A stretch of DNA of 35,654 bases from Flavobacteriales bacterium (GCA_029245065.1 JAQWQB010000028.1:1-35654); one strand, 5' to 3'. Positions 1 through 8,326 are shown, counted from the stretch's first letter. Notes: generated by a model not told the origin, from the letters alone. Program-made: numbers and translations.

Positions 1-2
1 TC

Positions 3-1193
3 GAAAACTACGCGATCATCGAAAACAACGGGTTCATTTACAACGAAGGGACCATCTTCAACAACGGGCCCATCTACCAGTGCGGCGCATGGATTGGAGG
101 CGGGCCAATATTCAACCCCTACACAACCGACAACTGCCCTGTGTTAGGTTGCACAGATACTACCGCTTGTAACTACGATGACACTGCAACAATGGACGAT
201 GGTTCTTGCATCTTGCCCGACGGTTGCACCGATGCTACTGCCTGTAACTATGACGCCACTGCTACTTGCGACGACGGCTCGTGTGAGTTCACTTCATGCG
301 TAGGATGTACCGATGCCAGCGCTTGTAACTACGATGACACTGCAACAATGGACGATGGTTCATGTGTACTCCCTGACGGATGTACGGATGCTACAGCTTG
401 TAACTTCGATCCAGCTGCTGGATGTGATGATGGGTCTTGTACTTACCCTCAATACTTCATTCCTGTTGACTTTTCTACTTCTTTTAACGAACCGATGATA
501 TTGGTTTGTGCTGGAAACGAACCTGCGAACTACGTATTAGCTGATCAAGGTTGTGCACAAGCACAAGTAGATAATGATCCGTTCTGCCTCGATATCGATT
601 GGGACGCGATTTGTGTGAACGTATATAACTGCTGTGCTGGAGCTGCTCCAGGATGTACTGACGAATTCGCATGTAACTTCGATCCAAACGCGTGCCCTGA
701 CTTTAGTCTTTGTGTGTATCCAGGTTGCACTGACCCTGCTGCTTGTAACTTTGATGCAAGTGCAGGATGCGACGATGGTTCATGTGTACTCCCTGACGGA
801 TGTACGGATGCTACAGCTTGTAACTTCGATCCAGCTGCTGGATGTGATGATGGGTCTTGTACTTACCCTGGATGTAATGATGCTGCAGCTTGTAACTTCG
901 ATCCAAATGCTGGATGTGATGATGGGTCTTGTACTTATGAAGTGGATGCATTGGGTATCTGCGATGGAGATTGTCTCAGTGATTACAACGGCAACGGTAT
1001 CTGTGATGATGATGATATCGTGGGATGTACTTACCCAGGTGCTGATAATTATGACTTGAACGCTACCATGGATAATGGTTCTTGCATATTCACACTCGGA
1101 AGTGATTGCCCAGAAGACTTGAACAATGATGGTCTTGTAAATGCTACTGACCTTCTCCAGTTCTTAGGTTCTTTCGGATCTATGTGTGAGTAA
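3..1193 (+). CDS. Secreted Cys-rich repeat protein with dockerin-like C-terminus (5' partial)
   Basis: The frame is open from the first bases of the window, so the N-terminus lies outside; a GTG at 141 is internal. The visible 396 residues start with a short N-G-rich stretch (ENNG, NEG, NNG spaced like beta-helix rungs). Nine copies of a roughly 21-residue unit follow, with pattern GCTDxxACN(Y/F)D then DDGSC. Two inserts break the series. One, around nt 450-650, has a W-D-x-x-C and C-C motif of a kind seen in flavobacterial secreted proteins. The last 25 residues hold one dockerin type I-like Ca-binding loop (DLNNDGLVNATDLL) and end in FGSMCE. The unit resembles repeats in surface proteins of marine Bacteroidota. 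An extracellular, calcium-binding, disulfide-rich role is inferred; no enzymatic domain is visible. A strong terminator follows 28 nt later. Confidence 0.85.
   Translation, partial: ENYAIIENNGFIYNEGTIFNNGPIYQCGAWIGGGPIFNPYTTDNCPVLGCTDTTACNYDDTATMDDGSCILPDGCTDATACNYDATATCDDGSCEFTSCVGCTDASACNYDDTATMDDGSCVLPDGCTDATACNFDPAAGCDDGSCTYPQYFIPVDFSTSFNEPMILVCAGNEPANYVLADQGCAQAQVDNDPFCLDIDWDAICVNVYNCCAGAAPGCTDEFACNFDPNACPDFSLCVYPGCTDPAACNFDASAGCDDGSCVLPDGCTDATACNFDPAAGCDDGSCTYPGCNDAAACNFDPNAGCDDGSCTYEVDALGICDGDCLSDYNGNGICDDDDIVGCTYPGADNYDLNATMDNGSCIFTLGSDCPEDLNNDGLVNATDLLQFLGSFGSMCE
165..205 (+). repeat. 41-bp direct repeat, copy 1
   Basis: Identical to 321-361; both encode the ACNYDDTATMDDGS part of a Cys-rich unit. 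Offset is 156 bp, in frame. Confidence 0.9.
321..361 (+). repeat. 41-bp direct repeat, copy 2
   Basis: Second copy of 165-205. It overlaps the start of the 99-bp repeat at 351. Confidence 0.9.
351..449 (+). repeat. Exact 99-bp direct repeat, copy 1
   Basis: Bases 351-449 are identical to 771-869, 420 bp away and in the same reading frame. The flanking bases differ (g at 350, c at 770). The repeat encodes parts of two adjacent Cys-rich units. Confidence 0.95.
771..869 (+). repeat. Exact 99-bp direct repeat, copy 2
   Basis: Second copy of the 351-449 sequence. Its last 24 or so bases recur once more near 911-937, in the following unit. Confidence 0.95.
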
Positions 1194-1221
1194 CATCAAC
1201 ATGACAGACAAAATCAAAAGG

Positions 1222-1249
1222 CCTTCCGTGGATACGGAAGGTCTTTTTT
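1222..1249 (+). terminator. Rho-independent terminator of the Cys-rich repeat gene
   Basis: Perfect 8-bp stem CCTTCCGT / ACGGAAGG (1222-1229 and 1234-1241) with loop GGAT, followed by TCTTTTTT. It lies 28 nt after the stop codon. Confidence 0.9.
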
Positions 1250-1285
1250 GTTTTCTATTTGCCAAGTCTCAAACTAGTTTGTTCT

Positions 1286-1293
1286 TACCTTTA
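1286..1293 (+). promoter_or_regulatory. -7 box of the radical SAM gene
   Basis: TACCTTTA resembles the Bacteroidota TAnnTTTG box and ends 4 nt before the ATG at 1298. A TTTG at 1258-1261 is a weakly spaced -33 candidate (24 nt). Confidence 0.5.
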
Positions 1294-1297
1294 CTTA

Positions 1298-2323
1298 ATG
1301 AGTTGGCGATCAAGAGATATACTACAACAAATCAAGGCGCTGTCTTTATTCAAATGCTTCAATGCGCTGAAACTCGTTATTAGCTATCACTTATCGCGTT
1401 GGCTCAAAAAGCCAATTCATTGGGGCCTGCCATTCAGCATTTCTGTGGAGCCTACCACGGCTTGCAACTTAGGTTGCCCTGAATGCCCTTCCGGACTGAA
1501 ACAATTCTCCCGAGCAACCGGAAAACTCGAACCTTCGACCCTCAAAAAACTGATTAACGAAACCGGAAAATCGTTAGGAAACATCATCTTCTACTTTCAA
1601 GGAGAGCCCTACCTGCACCCTGAATTCACCGAGCTGGTAAAAGTGGCAAGTGATGCTGGAATCTACACCACAACAAGTACGAATGCTCACTTTTTAACCG
1701 AGAATGCCGCAAAGAAAACGATCGAAAGCGGTCTGTCAAGGCTCATCATCAGTATTGACGGTACCACCCAAGAAGTGTATGAAAATTACCGCGTACATGG
1801 GAAGTTGGAAAAAGTGATTGAGGGGACGAAAAACATCTTGGAAATGAAGCAAAAGCTGGGCAGCAAAACACCTCACGTGATCTTTCAGTTCCTTGTTGTT
1901 AAACCAAACGAACATCAAATTGATGCAGTTCACCAACTGGCCGAAGAGCTTGGGGTGAATGAGGTCCGACTGAAAACAGCACAAGTCTACTCCTACGAAA
2001 ATGGAAATGAGCTAATCCCGCTGAATGAAAAATACAGTAGGTATACTCAAATGGACAATGGGAAATGGCGGCTGAAGAACAAATTATTGAATCAATGCTG
2101 GAGAATGTGGCAGGGATGTGTGATCACATGGGATGGAAATGTGGTTCCTTGTTGCTTCGACAAAGATGCGACTCACACACTTGGAAGCACTGCTGAAAAA
2201 GATTTTCGGGAAATTTGGAAAGACCAAGCGTATCAAAATTTTCGTGGAGCAGTACTGCAATCAAGGTCTGAAATTGACATTTGCAAAAACTGCACAGAGG
2301 GCACCAAAGTGTGGGCTTCTTGA
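1298..2323 (+). CDS. Radical SAM/SPASM domain protein
   Basis: 341 residues from the ATG at 1298. A TTG at 1259 in the same frame would overlap the promoter region and is less likely. The radical SAM cluster motif CxxxCxxC is at C56, C60 and C63 (ACNLGCPEC). It is followed by a GEPYLHP-type segment and an ISIDG strand of the SAM barrel. The C-terminal part carries a SPASM-like Cys set (QCWRMWQGC, VVPCCFDKD, CKNCTEG), which would bind an auxiliary Fe-S cluster. Such proteins modify peptides or small molecules by radical chemistry. No precursor peptide gene is visible beside it, so the substrate is unknown. It may be co-transcribed with the membrane protein at 2357, although that gene has its own -7 box. 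Confidence 0.9.
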   Translation: MSWRSRDILQQIKALSLFKCFNALKLVISYHLSRWLKKPIHWGLPFSISVEPTTACNLGCPECPSGLKQFSRATGKLEPSTLKKLINETGKSLGNIIFYFQGEPYLHPEFTELVKVASDAGIYTTTSTNAHFLTENAAKKTIESGLSRLIISIDGTTQEVYENYRVHGKLEKVIEGTKNILEMKQKLGSKTPHVIFQFLVVKPNEHQIDAVHQLAEELGVNEVRLKTAQVYSYENGNELIPLNEKYSRYTQMDNGKWRLKNKLLNQCWRMWQGCVITWDGNVVPCCFDKDATHTLGSTAEKDFREIWKDQAYQNFRGAVLQSRSEIDICKNCTEGTKVWAS

Positions 2324-2334
2324 ACATGAATAGT

Positions 2335-2342
2335 TAACTTTG
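2335..2342 (+). promoter_or_regulatory. -7 box upstream of flippase-like gene
   Basis: TAACTTTG matches TAnnTTTG fully, 14 nt before the GTG at 2357. No clear -33 TTTG is seen. Confidence 0.45.
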
Positions 2343-2356
2343 AGTGAAACCCAATT

Positions 2357-3574
2357 GTGAACGACACTTCGACCGATATAAGCAAACAACTGAGCTGGAG
2401 AAAAATTCTGGTCCCTGTGCTTATTGGTGTCATTGCAGCGGGCGGTCTCCTTTGGTGGAACTTGCAAAAAGTTACTTTCATAAAGGCCACCAACGAAACA
2501 GAAATTACCTTCCAATGGGTTGGCTCTGATGAAGGCGAGCTTCCAGACACAAGTAATGCCGAGGAATTTCGTTTAGCAGAAAATGGCGAATGGGCCAAAA
2601 CAACGCCCACCGAATTACTTGCTTCTTACCAATGGAGTGCAGGAGCCATCTGGGCAATTTTAGCGGCTTTACTCATGGTTGCGCTGCGTGACTTAGGCTA
2701 CATGTACCGTATCAGAATACTCACCGACAAAGCCTTTAGTTGGCGAAAAAGCTTCGACATCATCATGCTTTGGGAGTTTGCAAGCGCCCTCACCCCCAGT
2801 GTGGTGGGAGGTTCAGGCGTGGCCATTTTTGTTCTGAATAGGGAGGGACTGAATTTAGGGCGAAGTACCGCCACAATATTTGTTACCGCTTTACTGGATG
2901 AACTCTTTTACATCATTTGTGTGCCGCTAGTCATATTCTTCATTGGTACCAGTAACCTTTTCCCCAAAGAAGCACTTTTTGAGGTGGTTTCGCCCGGAAC
3001 ACTTAAGACCCTTTTTTACGTCGGCTACGGGTTTATCTTGCTGTTGACGACCACTATTTTACTTGGCATTTTCTTCTTCCCGCAAGGGACCAAACGTTTT
3101 CTCGTAGGTGTTTTTTCATGGCGACTTCTTCGAAGATGGAAAGGCCGTGTCGAAAAACTGGGGGATGAAATCATTCTTTCTTCAGACTTTTTCAGAGGTA
3201 AATCATTGGTGTTTTGGCTTAAATCATTCGGTGCAACCATCGTTAGTTGGACAGCCCGTTTTTTAACCTTGAACTTTATTCTTCTTGCGTTTGTTAGCGG
3301 TTTCGATCACATTGAAGTTGTTGGAAGGCAACTGGTAATGTGGGTTATCTTACTTATCAGTGTTACACCTGGCTCAAGTGGAATTGCCGAACTTTTAATG
3401 CCGGCCTTCTTCACCTATTTACCTTGGGAAGACCCGCTATTGGCGCCTGTTTTGTTGGTAATAGTTGCCATTCTTTGGAGGCTTCTTACTTATTTCCCTT
3501 ACCTCTTTGTGGGCGCTGCTGTGCTGCCTTCTTGGTTAAGACGAACAAGGAAAAGAGTTCGAACGGTAAACTAG
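2357..3574 (+). CDS. Flippase-like integral membrane protein (LPG_synthase_TM / YbhN family)
   Basis: 405 residues from a GTG start; no better ATG exists upstream. One N-terminal membrane helix (about 17-36) is followed by a polar extracytoplasmic segment and then about seven hydrophobic helices. The core carries features of the lysylphosphatidylglycerol-synthase transmembrane family: RDLGYMYR before the third helix, W-E-F-A-S-A-L-T-P-S-V-V-G-G-S-G, a polar TALLDE helix, and VTPGSSGIAE near the C-terminus. It lacks the soluble aminoacyl-transferase domain of MprF, so lipid aminoacylation is unlikely. Members are usually annotated as flippase-like; the substrate cannot be read from sequence. 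The N-terminal polar insert (about residues 38-85) is unusual for the family. Confidence 0.8.
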   Translation: MNDTSTDISKQLSWRKILVPVLIGVIAAGGLLWWNLQKVTFIKATNETEITFQWVGSDEGELPDTSNAEEFRLAENGEWAKTTPTELLASYQWSAGAIWAILAALLMVALRDLGYMYRIRILTDKAFSWRKSFDIIMLWEFASALTPSVVGGSGVAIFVLNREGLNLGRSTATIFVTALLDELFYIICVPLVIFFIGTSNLFPKEALFEVVSPGTLKTLFYVGYGFILLLTTTILLGIFFFPQGTKRFLVGVFSWRLLRRWKGRVEKLGDEIILSSDFFRGKSLVFWLKSFGATIVSWTARFLTLNFILLAFVSGFDHIEVVGRQLVMWVILLISVTPGSSGIAELLMPAFFTYLPWEDPLLAPVLLVIVAILWRLLTYFPYLFVGAAVLPSWLRRTRKRVRTVN

Positions 3575-3593
3575 TTTAGGCAAACAGATTTGG

Positions 3594-3600
3594 TATCTTG
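3594..3600 (+). promoter_or_regulatory. -7-like box of the PLP enzyme/kmo pair
   Basis: TATCTTG is one T short of TAnnTTTG. It lies 33 nt before the ATG at 3634, with TTTAG at 3575-3579 as a possible -33. Confidence 0.4.
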
Positions 3601-3633
3601 CAGCACCCCTGGTATGACTAGGTGAAGAAGCAT

Positions 3634-4788
3634 ATGAAAACCAACAAGTTGAAGTTCGGTACAAAAGCAGTTCACGCAGGAATAGAACCTGATACAGCTA
3701 CTGGATCAATTATGACTCCCATCTATCAGACATCTACGTATGTTCAAGACGGAATCGGAGATCATAAAGGTTATGCGTACTCGCGTACCCACAACCCCAC
3801 ACGTACACCCCTTCAAAACGCATTGGCTTCTTTGGAAAATGGAAAGCACGGATTGACTTTTGGTAGCGGTCTAGCCGCAATTGACGCCGTCCTTAAAACA
3901 CTGCATCCGGGAGACGAAGTTATTGCCGTCAATGACCTGTACGGAGGAACTTACAGGATATTTAAAACGGTTTTTGAAAAGTTCGGCATTAAGTTCCTTT
4001 TTGCCGACATGAGAACAATGGATCAACTGGATTCATTGATCAGTGATAAGACCAAATTAATTTGGGTCGAAACACCTACCAATCCAACACTTCAAGTAGT
4101 AGATATTGCGGAGGTAGCGAAAAGAACAACAGGGACAGACATCCTTCTTGGGGTAGACAACACCTTCGCCACACCTTGTTTGCAAAACCCACTCGATCTT
4201 GGTGCTGATATTGTCATGCACTCGGTGACGAAATACCTTGGTGGGCACTCAGATGTGGTAATGGGCGCGTTGGTAGTAAAAGACGATGACCTAGCGAAGG
4301 AGCTCTATGCTCTTCAAAATAGTTGTGGAGCTATCAACGGTCCTTTTGACCACTTCTTAGTGCTCAGAGGCTTGAAAACACTGCATTTGCGCATGCGCCA
4401 ACACTGTGCAAACGGAAAAGCAATTGTGGCATTCCTTTCGAACCATCCTAAGGTTGAACACATCAATTACCCCGGACTTCCTTCTCACCCAAATCACGAA
4501 GTGGCCAAACGTCAAATGCGTGATTTCGGAGGGATGATATCATTTACTTTGAAAGGGAATAAACTTGAAGACGCCCAAGCTGTTGTCAAGAGGGTAAATG
4601 TGTTCACATTGGCGGAATCATTAGGTGGAGTAGAATCGCTTATTGGACATCCGGCGACCATGACACACGCATCCATTCCAAAAGAAGAAAGAGAAAAGTC
4701 AGGTGTTGTAGATTCCCTCATTCGTTTGAGTGTAGGTGTTGAAGACGCTGAAGACCTCATCAACGATTTAGAACAAGCATTGGCATGA
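3634..4788 (+). CDS. PLP-dependent Cys/Met metabolism enzyme (cystathionine gamma-synthase/lyase family)
   Basis: 384 residues from ATG 3634; an in-frame GTG at 3622 would add four residues. Family marks are FGTKAVHAG near the N-terminus, [35 protein letters not shown], and the PLP lysine in [11 protein letters not shown] (K200). The length fits MetB/MetC/cystathionine gamma-lyase/methionine gamma-lyase. These enzymes form or cleave cystathionine, or release methanethiol from methionine, in the cytoplasm. The members cannot be told apart safely from these motifs, so no symbol is given. Its stop codon overlaps the kmo start by 4 bp (ATGA at 4785), so the two are almost certainly co-translated. 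Confidence 0.92.
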   Translation: MKTNKLKFGTKAVHAGIEPDTATGSIMTPIYQTSTYVQDGIGDHKGYAYSRTHNPTRTPLQNALASLENGKHGLTFGSGLAAIDAVLKTLHPGDEVIAVNDLYGGTYRIFKTVFEKFGIKFLFADMRTMDQLDSLISDKTKLIWVETPTNPTLQVVDIAEVAKRTTGTDILLGVDNTFATPCLQNPLDLGADIVMHSVTKYLGGHSDVVMGALVVKDDDLAKELYALQNSCGAINGPFDHFLVLRGLKTLHLRMRQHCANGKAIVAFLSNHPKVEHINYPGLPSHPNHEVAKRQMRDFGGMISFTLKGNKLEDAQAVVKRVNVFTLAESLGGVESLIGHPATMTHASIPKEEREKSGVVDSLIRLSVGVEDAEDLINDLEQALA

Positions 4789-6128
4789 ACCAAGATCATC
4801 GAATAGCAATTGCCGGAGGCGGTTTAGTAGGTAGTCTATGGGCCGTATACATGGCTCAAAAGGGATACCAAGTTTCCATTTACGAACGAAGAAATGACCC
4901 GAGAAGGGCTGATTTCGTTGGTGGTAGATCTATCAACCTGGCGTTATCTGACCGCGGTTGGAAAGCACTTCAAGGCGCCGGACTAGGAGAACGTATTGAG
5001 GAACTTGCTATTCCGATGTACCGCAGAGTAATGCATGGAAAAGACAGCTCCATTACGTACCAGGCTTATGGCAAAGATGGTCAGGCTATCTATTCTGTTC
5101 CACGAGGCGAATTGAACAAAATTTTACTCGAAAAAGCGGATGAATACGACAATGTAGGTGTACACTTTAATTATAAAGTACGTGCCATAGACATGAAAGA
5201 GAATGTGCTCGAGTTGGAGAACCAAGAGAACGGTGAACAAGTAGCTCGAAAATACCAGCAGATTTTCGGCACTGACGGGGCTTTTTCTGCTGTGCGATCA
5301 AAGCTGGCGCGAAGAGATCGGTTTAATTTCTCTCAGCAATACTTGACCCACGGCTACAAAGAACTTGAGATTCCGGCCAATCCAGATGGCACGCATCAGT
5401 TGGAAAAAAATGCGTTGCACATTTGGCCGCGCGGTGAATTTATGATGATTGCGTTGCCCAACCAAGACGGGAGTTTCACTTGTACCCTATTCTTCCCTTT
5501 TGAAGGAGAAACCTCTTTTGACAGCCTTTCAGATTCAGACAAAATTGAAGCCTTCTTCAACGAAGAATTCCCAGACGCGGTTCCGTTGATGCCGACACTC
5601 ATGCAGGATTACCACGAGAATCCGACGTCTTCATTGGTGATGATTTCTTGTTCGCCTTGGCATTTTGAAGATAAAGTATGCCTGATGGGTGATGCTTCTC
5701 ATGCCATTGTCCCGTTCTACGGACAAGGAATGAATAGCGGATTTGAAGACTGCACGGTGCTTAATGACCTATACAACGACCACCACGGAAACTGGAGTGA
5801 TACGTTCAAAGCATTTTCAGCGAAAAGGTATCCCGAGGCGGAGGCCATCCGCGAATTAGCATTGCGGAACTACATTGAGATGCGAGATAAAACGGCTGAC
5901 CCCATGTTCTTGTTGCAAAAGAAAATTGAAAAGAAGTTCAGCGCTGCACACCCAGACAAATGGATTCCGCTCTATTCCCAAGTGACCTTCTCGCACATCC
6001 CGTATGACGAAGCGTTGCAAAACGGAGAGCGCCAAGATACCATTATGAAAGAGGTCATGAACAGGCCAGATATTCATGATGTTTGGGACAGTGAGGAAGT
6101 AGAACAAGCAATTTTAGCGCGTCTTTAA
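4785..6128 (+). CDS. kmo: Kynurenine 3-monooxygenase
   Basis: 447 residues. FAD-dependent aromatic hydroxylase that turns L-kynurenine into 3-hydroxykynurenine with NADPH and O2. The N-terminal dinucleotide fold has GGGLVG at residues 11-16 and the FAD ribose contact YER at 33-35. The KMO signature GGRSINLALSDRG lies at 46-58. The second FAD motif starts at G302-D303 and continues HAIVPFYGQGMNSGFEDC, close to the KMO consensus. The length suits bacterial KMO without a long C-terminal membrane anchor. It begins within the last codons of the PLP gene (4-bp overlap). Kynureninase and 3-hydroxyanthranilate dioxygenase are not in the window, so whether it feeds NAD synthesis or tryptophan breakdown is not shown here. 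Confidence 0.95.
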   Translation: MNQDHRIAIAGGGLVGSLWAVYMAQKGYQVSIYERRNDPRRADFVGGRSINLALSDRGWKALQGAGLGERIEELAIPMYRRVMHGKDSSITYQAYGKDGQAIYSVPRGELNKILLEKADEYDNVGVHFNYKVRAIDMKENVLELENQENGEQVARKYQQIFGTDGAFSAVRSKLARRDRFNFSQQYLTHGYKELEIPANPDGTHQLEKNALHIWPRGEFMMIALPNQDGSFTCTLFFPFEGETSFDSLSDSDKIEAFFNEEFPDAVPLMPTLMQDYHENPTSSLVMISCSPWHFEDKVCLMGDASHAIVPFYGQGMNSGFEDCTVLNDLYNDHHGNWSDTFKAFSAKRYPEAEAIRELALRNYIEMRDKTADPMFLLQKKIEKKFSAAHPDKWIPLYSQVTFSHIPYDEALQNGERQDTIMKEVMNRPDIHDVWDSEEVEQAILARL

Positions 6129-6201
6129 CGCATCTTTTCCCTTTCACACCTCGTAGTCAATAAGATACCAGTGATTGTGCGAAATGACACAATTCCTACG
6201 T

Positions 6202-6209
6202 TACCTTAG
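6202..6209 (+). promoter_or_regulatory. -7-like box of the 6213 gene
   Basis: TACCTTAG ends 3 nt before the ATG at 6213, the tight spacing seen at several other genes here. Confidence 0.45.
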
Positions 6210-6212
6210 TAT

Positions 6213-7061
6213 ATGCGTTATTTAGTTCTTTTCTTGACCCTCTTACTGTCTTCTTCAGTTGCCATTGCTCAAAGCGGAAGGCAACACCGTGCGCTCTACA
6301 AACTAGGCGCCCAATACAACGGGAATGGTTGGCACTTCGGTCCTGGGGTTACGTATATGTTTCCCAGTCAGTTCTCCAAGGAGGAATCGCTTTTCGTCCC
6401 TACCGACCTCGGCACAGACAGCATTTACTACGGTACTTTCGATGCTCGTGGGAAGCTGGGGGCCTATTTAGAAGTTGGAGGACAGCACTTCATTTCGCAG
6501 CCACGGCTTATTCATTACTTCGATTACGGTGTTCACTTTAAGCTATTCAGGGGGAAAGAAACCTTCAATGGGCGAATGATGGCAGACTCATCTATGCTTG
6601 CCGTTTCAAACCAAGGTACATTTAGCCAGGGGTTCGCCGGCGGTTACTTCAACCTGAATCATATTCACCAGCTTTCAGACCGCACCTTCCTTCAATTTTC
6701 GTTGGGAGTGAACGTAGATTACAAGGTGATCAATCGCTTTGAGTTAGACGGCATAGCCGGAAGTGTTCCGCAATTAAATGCAGACAATCTTCAAGGACAA
6801 CTGCACGCCAAAGTAGGATTTGGATTTAGGCCAGAATCTGGTGTTATGATCATACCGGCCATTGAAACTCCTTTGTTAAATGTGGTTCCTTTCGAGGACG
6901 GAAAGTCGACCCTACCCTACTTCAACAGCCGCTTTCGCCCTATCATTATCAGCGTCCGCTTCCTGTTTTTCAGTGAATCGAAATCAGAAGGTTGCGTAGG
7001 CAAGGGAACCGAAAAAAGGGGAACTGAGCTCTGGGGTAAGGAAATGAGAAAGAAGCGTTAA
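6213..7061 (+). CDS. Secreted or outer-membrane protein of unknown function
   Basis: 282 residues. Residues 1-19 form a signal peptide (MRYLVLFLTLLLSSSVAIA, cleavage before QSGRQ). The mature part is rich in alternating aromatic and polar residues with GxxF/GxxY turns (for example GWHFGPGVTYMF, AKVGFGFRP) and ends with a strand (IIISVRFLFF) before a basic tail. This pattern suits a small outer-membrane beta-barrel of the kind common in Bacteroidota, but I do not recognise a named family. The last 25 residues are Lys/Glu-rich and look like an add-on after the final barrel strand. The stop codon overlaps the convergent epimerase gene by 4 bp. Confidence 0.75.
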   Translation: MRYLVLFLTLLLSSSVAIAQSGRQHRALYKLGAQYNGNGWHFGPGVTYMFPSQFSKEESLFVPTDLGTDSIYYGTFDARGKLGAYLEVGGQHFISQPRLIHYFDYGVHFKLFRGKETFNGRMMADSSMLAVSNQGTFSQGFAGGYFNLNHIHQLSDRTFLQFSLGVNVDYKVINRFELDGIAGSVPQLNADNLQGQLHAKVGFGFRPESGVMIIPAIETPLLNVVPFEDGKSTLPYFNSRFRPIIISVRFLFFSESKSEGCVGKGTEKRGTELWGKEMRKKR

Positions 7062-7462
7062 ACAGGCTTATCAGCGCACAGTTCTACCAACACACGATTG
7101 GATGATTTTGGATGCATGAAGGCAATTAATTTGCCATCAGCTCCTTCTTTGGGCTTGTCATGAATCATGGAATAGCCGAGTTCAGTCAATCGCTCAATTT
7201 CCGCTTGAATATCGTCAACGGCAAAAGCAATGTGATGAATTCCTTCGCCCTTCTTCTCAATGAATTTAGCAATCGGACTTTCATCTCCGGTGGCTTGCAG
7301 CAATTCGATTTTACTTTCGCCCACTGAAAAGAAAGAAGTAATTACTTTTTCGCTTTCCACTTCCTCACGTTTGTAAGGAGCTTCGCCCAATAAGTCGGTA
7401 AAGATTTGTTCGGATGCAGCCAAGTCTTTGACAGCTATCCCTAGGTGTTCTATTTTATTCAC
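7058..7462 (-). CDS. mce: Methylmalonyl-CoA epimerase
   Basis: 134 residues, GTG start at 7462. Glyoxalase-fold enzyme that interconverts (2R)- and (2S)-methylmalonyl-CoA between propionyl-CoA carboxylase and the B12-dependent mutase. Visible are the two beta-alpha repeats: KIEHLGIAVKDL with metal ligand His, SKIELLQATGDESPIAKF, GEGIHHIAFAVDDI with the second His, and SNRVLVELC with the C-terminal Glu. Size matches the family (about 130-140). A TAATTTCG box (7467-7474) lies 4 nt before the GTG, which supports this start. No mutase gene is nearby, but a cobalamin adenosyltransferase at 25220 fits the same pathway. Confidence 0.92.
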   Translation of the reverse strand: MNKIEHLGIAVKDLAASEQIFTDLLGEAPYKREEVESEKVITSFFSVGESKIELLQATGDESPIAKFIEKKGEGIHHIAFAVDDIQAEIERLTELGYSMIHDKPKEGADGKLIAFMHPKSSNRVLVELCADKPV

Positions 7463-7466
7463 ACCA

Positions 7467-7474
7467 CGAAATTA
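7467..7474 (-). promoter_or_regulatory. -7-like box of mce
   Basis: TAATTTCG on the minus strand, 4 nt before the GTG start. One base differs from TAnnTTTG. Confidence 0.4.
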
Positions 7475-7481
7475 CGAAAGA

Positions 7482-8264
7482 CTAGCGTTTCTTAATCTGC
7501 TGACCAAACTGTCCTCCAAAATTAATGTAGTAATTACCCGGAGTCCACTTAGAACAGTCAATTTCAGCTGCTCTTCCTTTGGCTACAACAATGCCATACT
7601 CATCGAAAACCTCAAAATCTGTTTTCTCAGAGAACGCTATTTTTTCGTAAATCTTAGGAGAAGTAATGTACACTTCAGTGCGTTTTACATCGACCACAAA
7701 CTTTTCAGAGTAGTGCATCCCAGATGAATCATCTTGACGAATGCGGAAGGTATTCTCTCCTTTGAGTGTGCACACTTCAGCAGTATACTCGTTGGTGTTT
7801 TTCCCTCCAAGACCTTGAACGGCGCCAATTTCAACCCATTTATTCCACTTGAATTGTTCAATGGTGTAAGGAAGATCGCTTGTCTCATTGGTAGTGGTCC
7901 ACGTCAACGTATTGTTATCTGCAAGAGCAATATCTTCCATAACATACGTGCTGGTAGCAGCAATTACATGAAGATTGATCACATCTGGTTCACAGTCTTC
8001 TTTGGTTCGAATAATTACTTCAACCGGTGAGCCAATGCTCATTTTATACAACTCTAGGTCAATGGCGAAAGCACTTGAATTGACTTCATCAGAGGTCACT
8101 TCACCGTTCACTTTCACTTCGAAAACGCAAAAGCCAACGCCGTCTCCAGCAAATGGATTTTTAACGTACAGGTCTTTGCCTTGGTAAACACCATTGTAAA
8201 CATACACGCCTGCTTGAGAAGCGAAAGACGCAAGAACGAAAAGTGTGAGTAGAATAAGTCGCAT
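7482..8264 (-). CDS. Secreted protein with type IX secretion-like C-terminal domain
   Basis: 260 residues. Residues 1-18 form a signal peptide (MRLILLTLFVLASFASQA). The middle has two beta-rich segments that look like immunoglobulin/fibronectin-type folds, including a SDLPYTIEQFKWNKWVEIG stretch of the kind seen in fibronectin-like repeats. The last 70 or so residues resemble a type A T9SS sorting domain: FEVFDEYGIVVAKGRA, then IDCSKWTPGNYYINFGG, then a basic end QQIKKR. In that family the C-terminal domain directs export across the outer membrane and is then removed. The match is by eye and imperfect. No catalytic domain is visible. Confidence 0.75.
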   Translation of the reverse strand: MRLILLTLFVLASFASQAGVYVYNGVYQGKDLYVKNPFAGDGVGFCVFEVKVNGEVTSDEVNSSAFAIDLELYKMSIGSPVEVIIRTKEDCEPDVINLHVIAATSTYVMEDIALADNNTLTWTTTNETSDLPYTIEQFKWNKWVEIGAVQGLGGKNTNEYTAEVCTLKGENTFRIRQDDSSGMHYSEKFVVDVKRTEVYITSPKIYEKIAFSEKTDFEVFDEYGIVVAKGRAAEIDCSKWTPGNYYINFGGQFGQQIKKR

Positions 8265-8281
8265 AGGATAGTGGGTATGGT

Positions 8282-8289
8282 CAAATGTA
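8282..8289 (-). promoter_or_regulatory. -7 box and adjacent palindrome of the 8264 gene
   Basis: TACATTTG on the minus strand, 17 nt before the ATG. Immediately upstream lies the 13-bp palindrome AGTCTT-A-AAGACT (8289-8301), a possible operator. Confidence 0.4.
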
Positions 8290-8326
8290 GTCTTAAAGAC
8301 TTAGAATTTAGTCGTTTAGTTAATAG

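Noticed and set aside
165-937. CRISPR-like array
   Set aside because: The repeats are in-frame coding units with no regular unique spacers of constant size.
634-1059. 141-codon frame inside the Cys-rich gene
   Set aside because: It is the +1 frame of the same repeats; repeated DNA keeps several frames open.
1222-1241. Inverted repeat as an operator for the radical SAM gene
   Set aside because: The T-run and position right after a stop codon make a terminator the simpler reading.
3622-3633. GTG at 3622 as start of the PLP enzyme
   Set aside because: The ATG four codons later gives a normal family start; the GTG remains possible.
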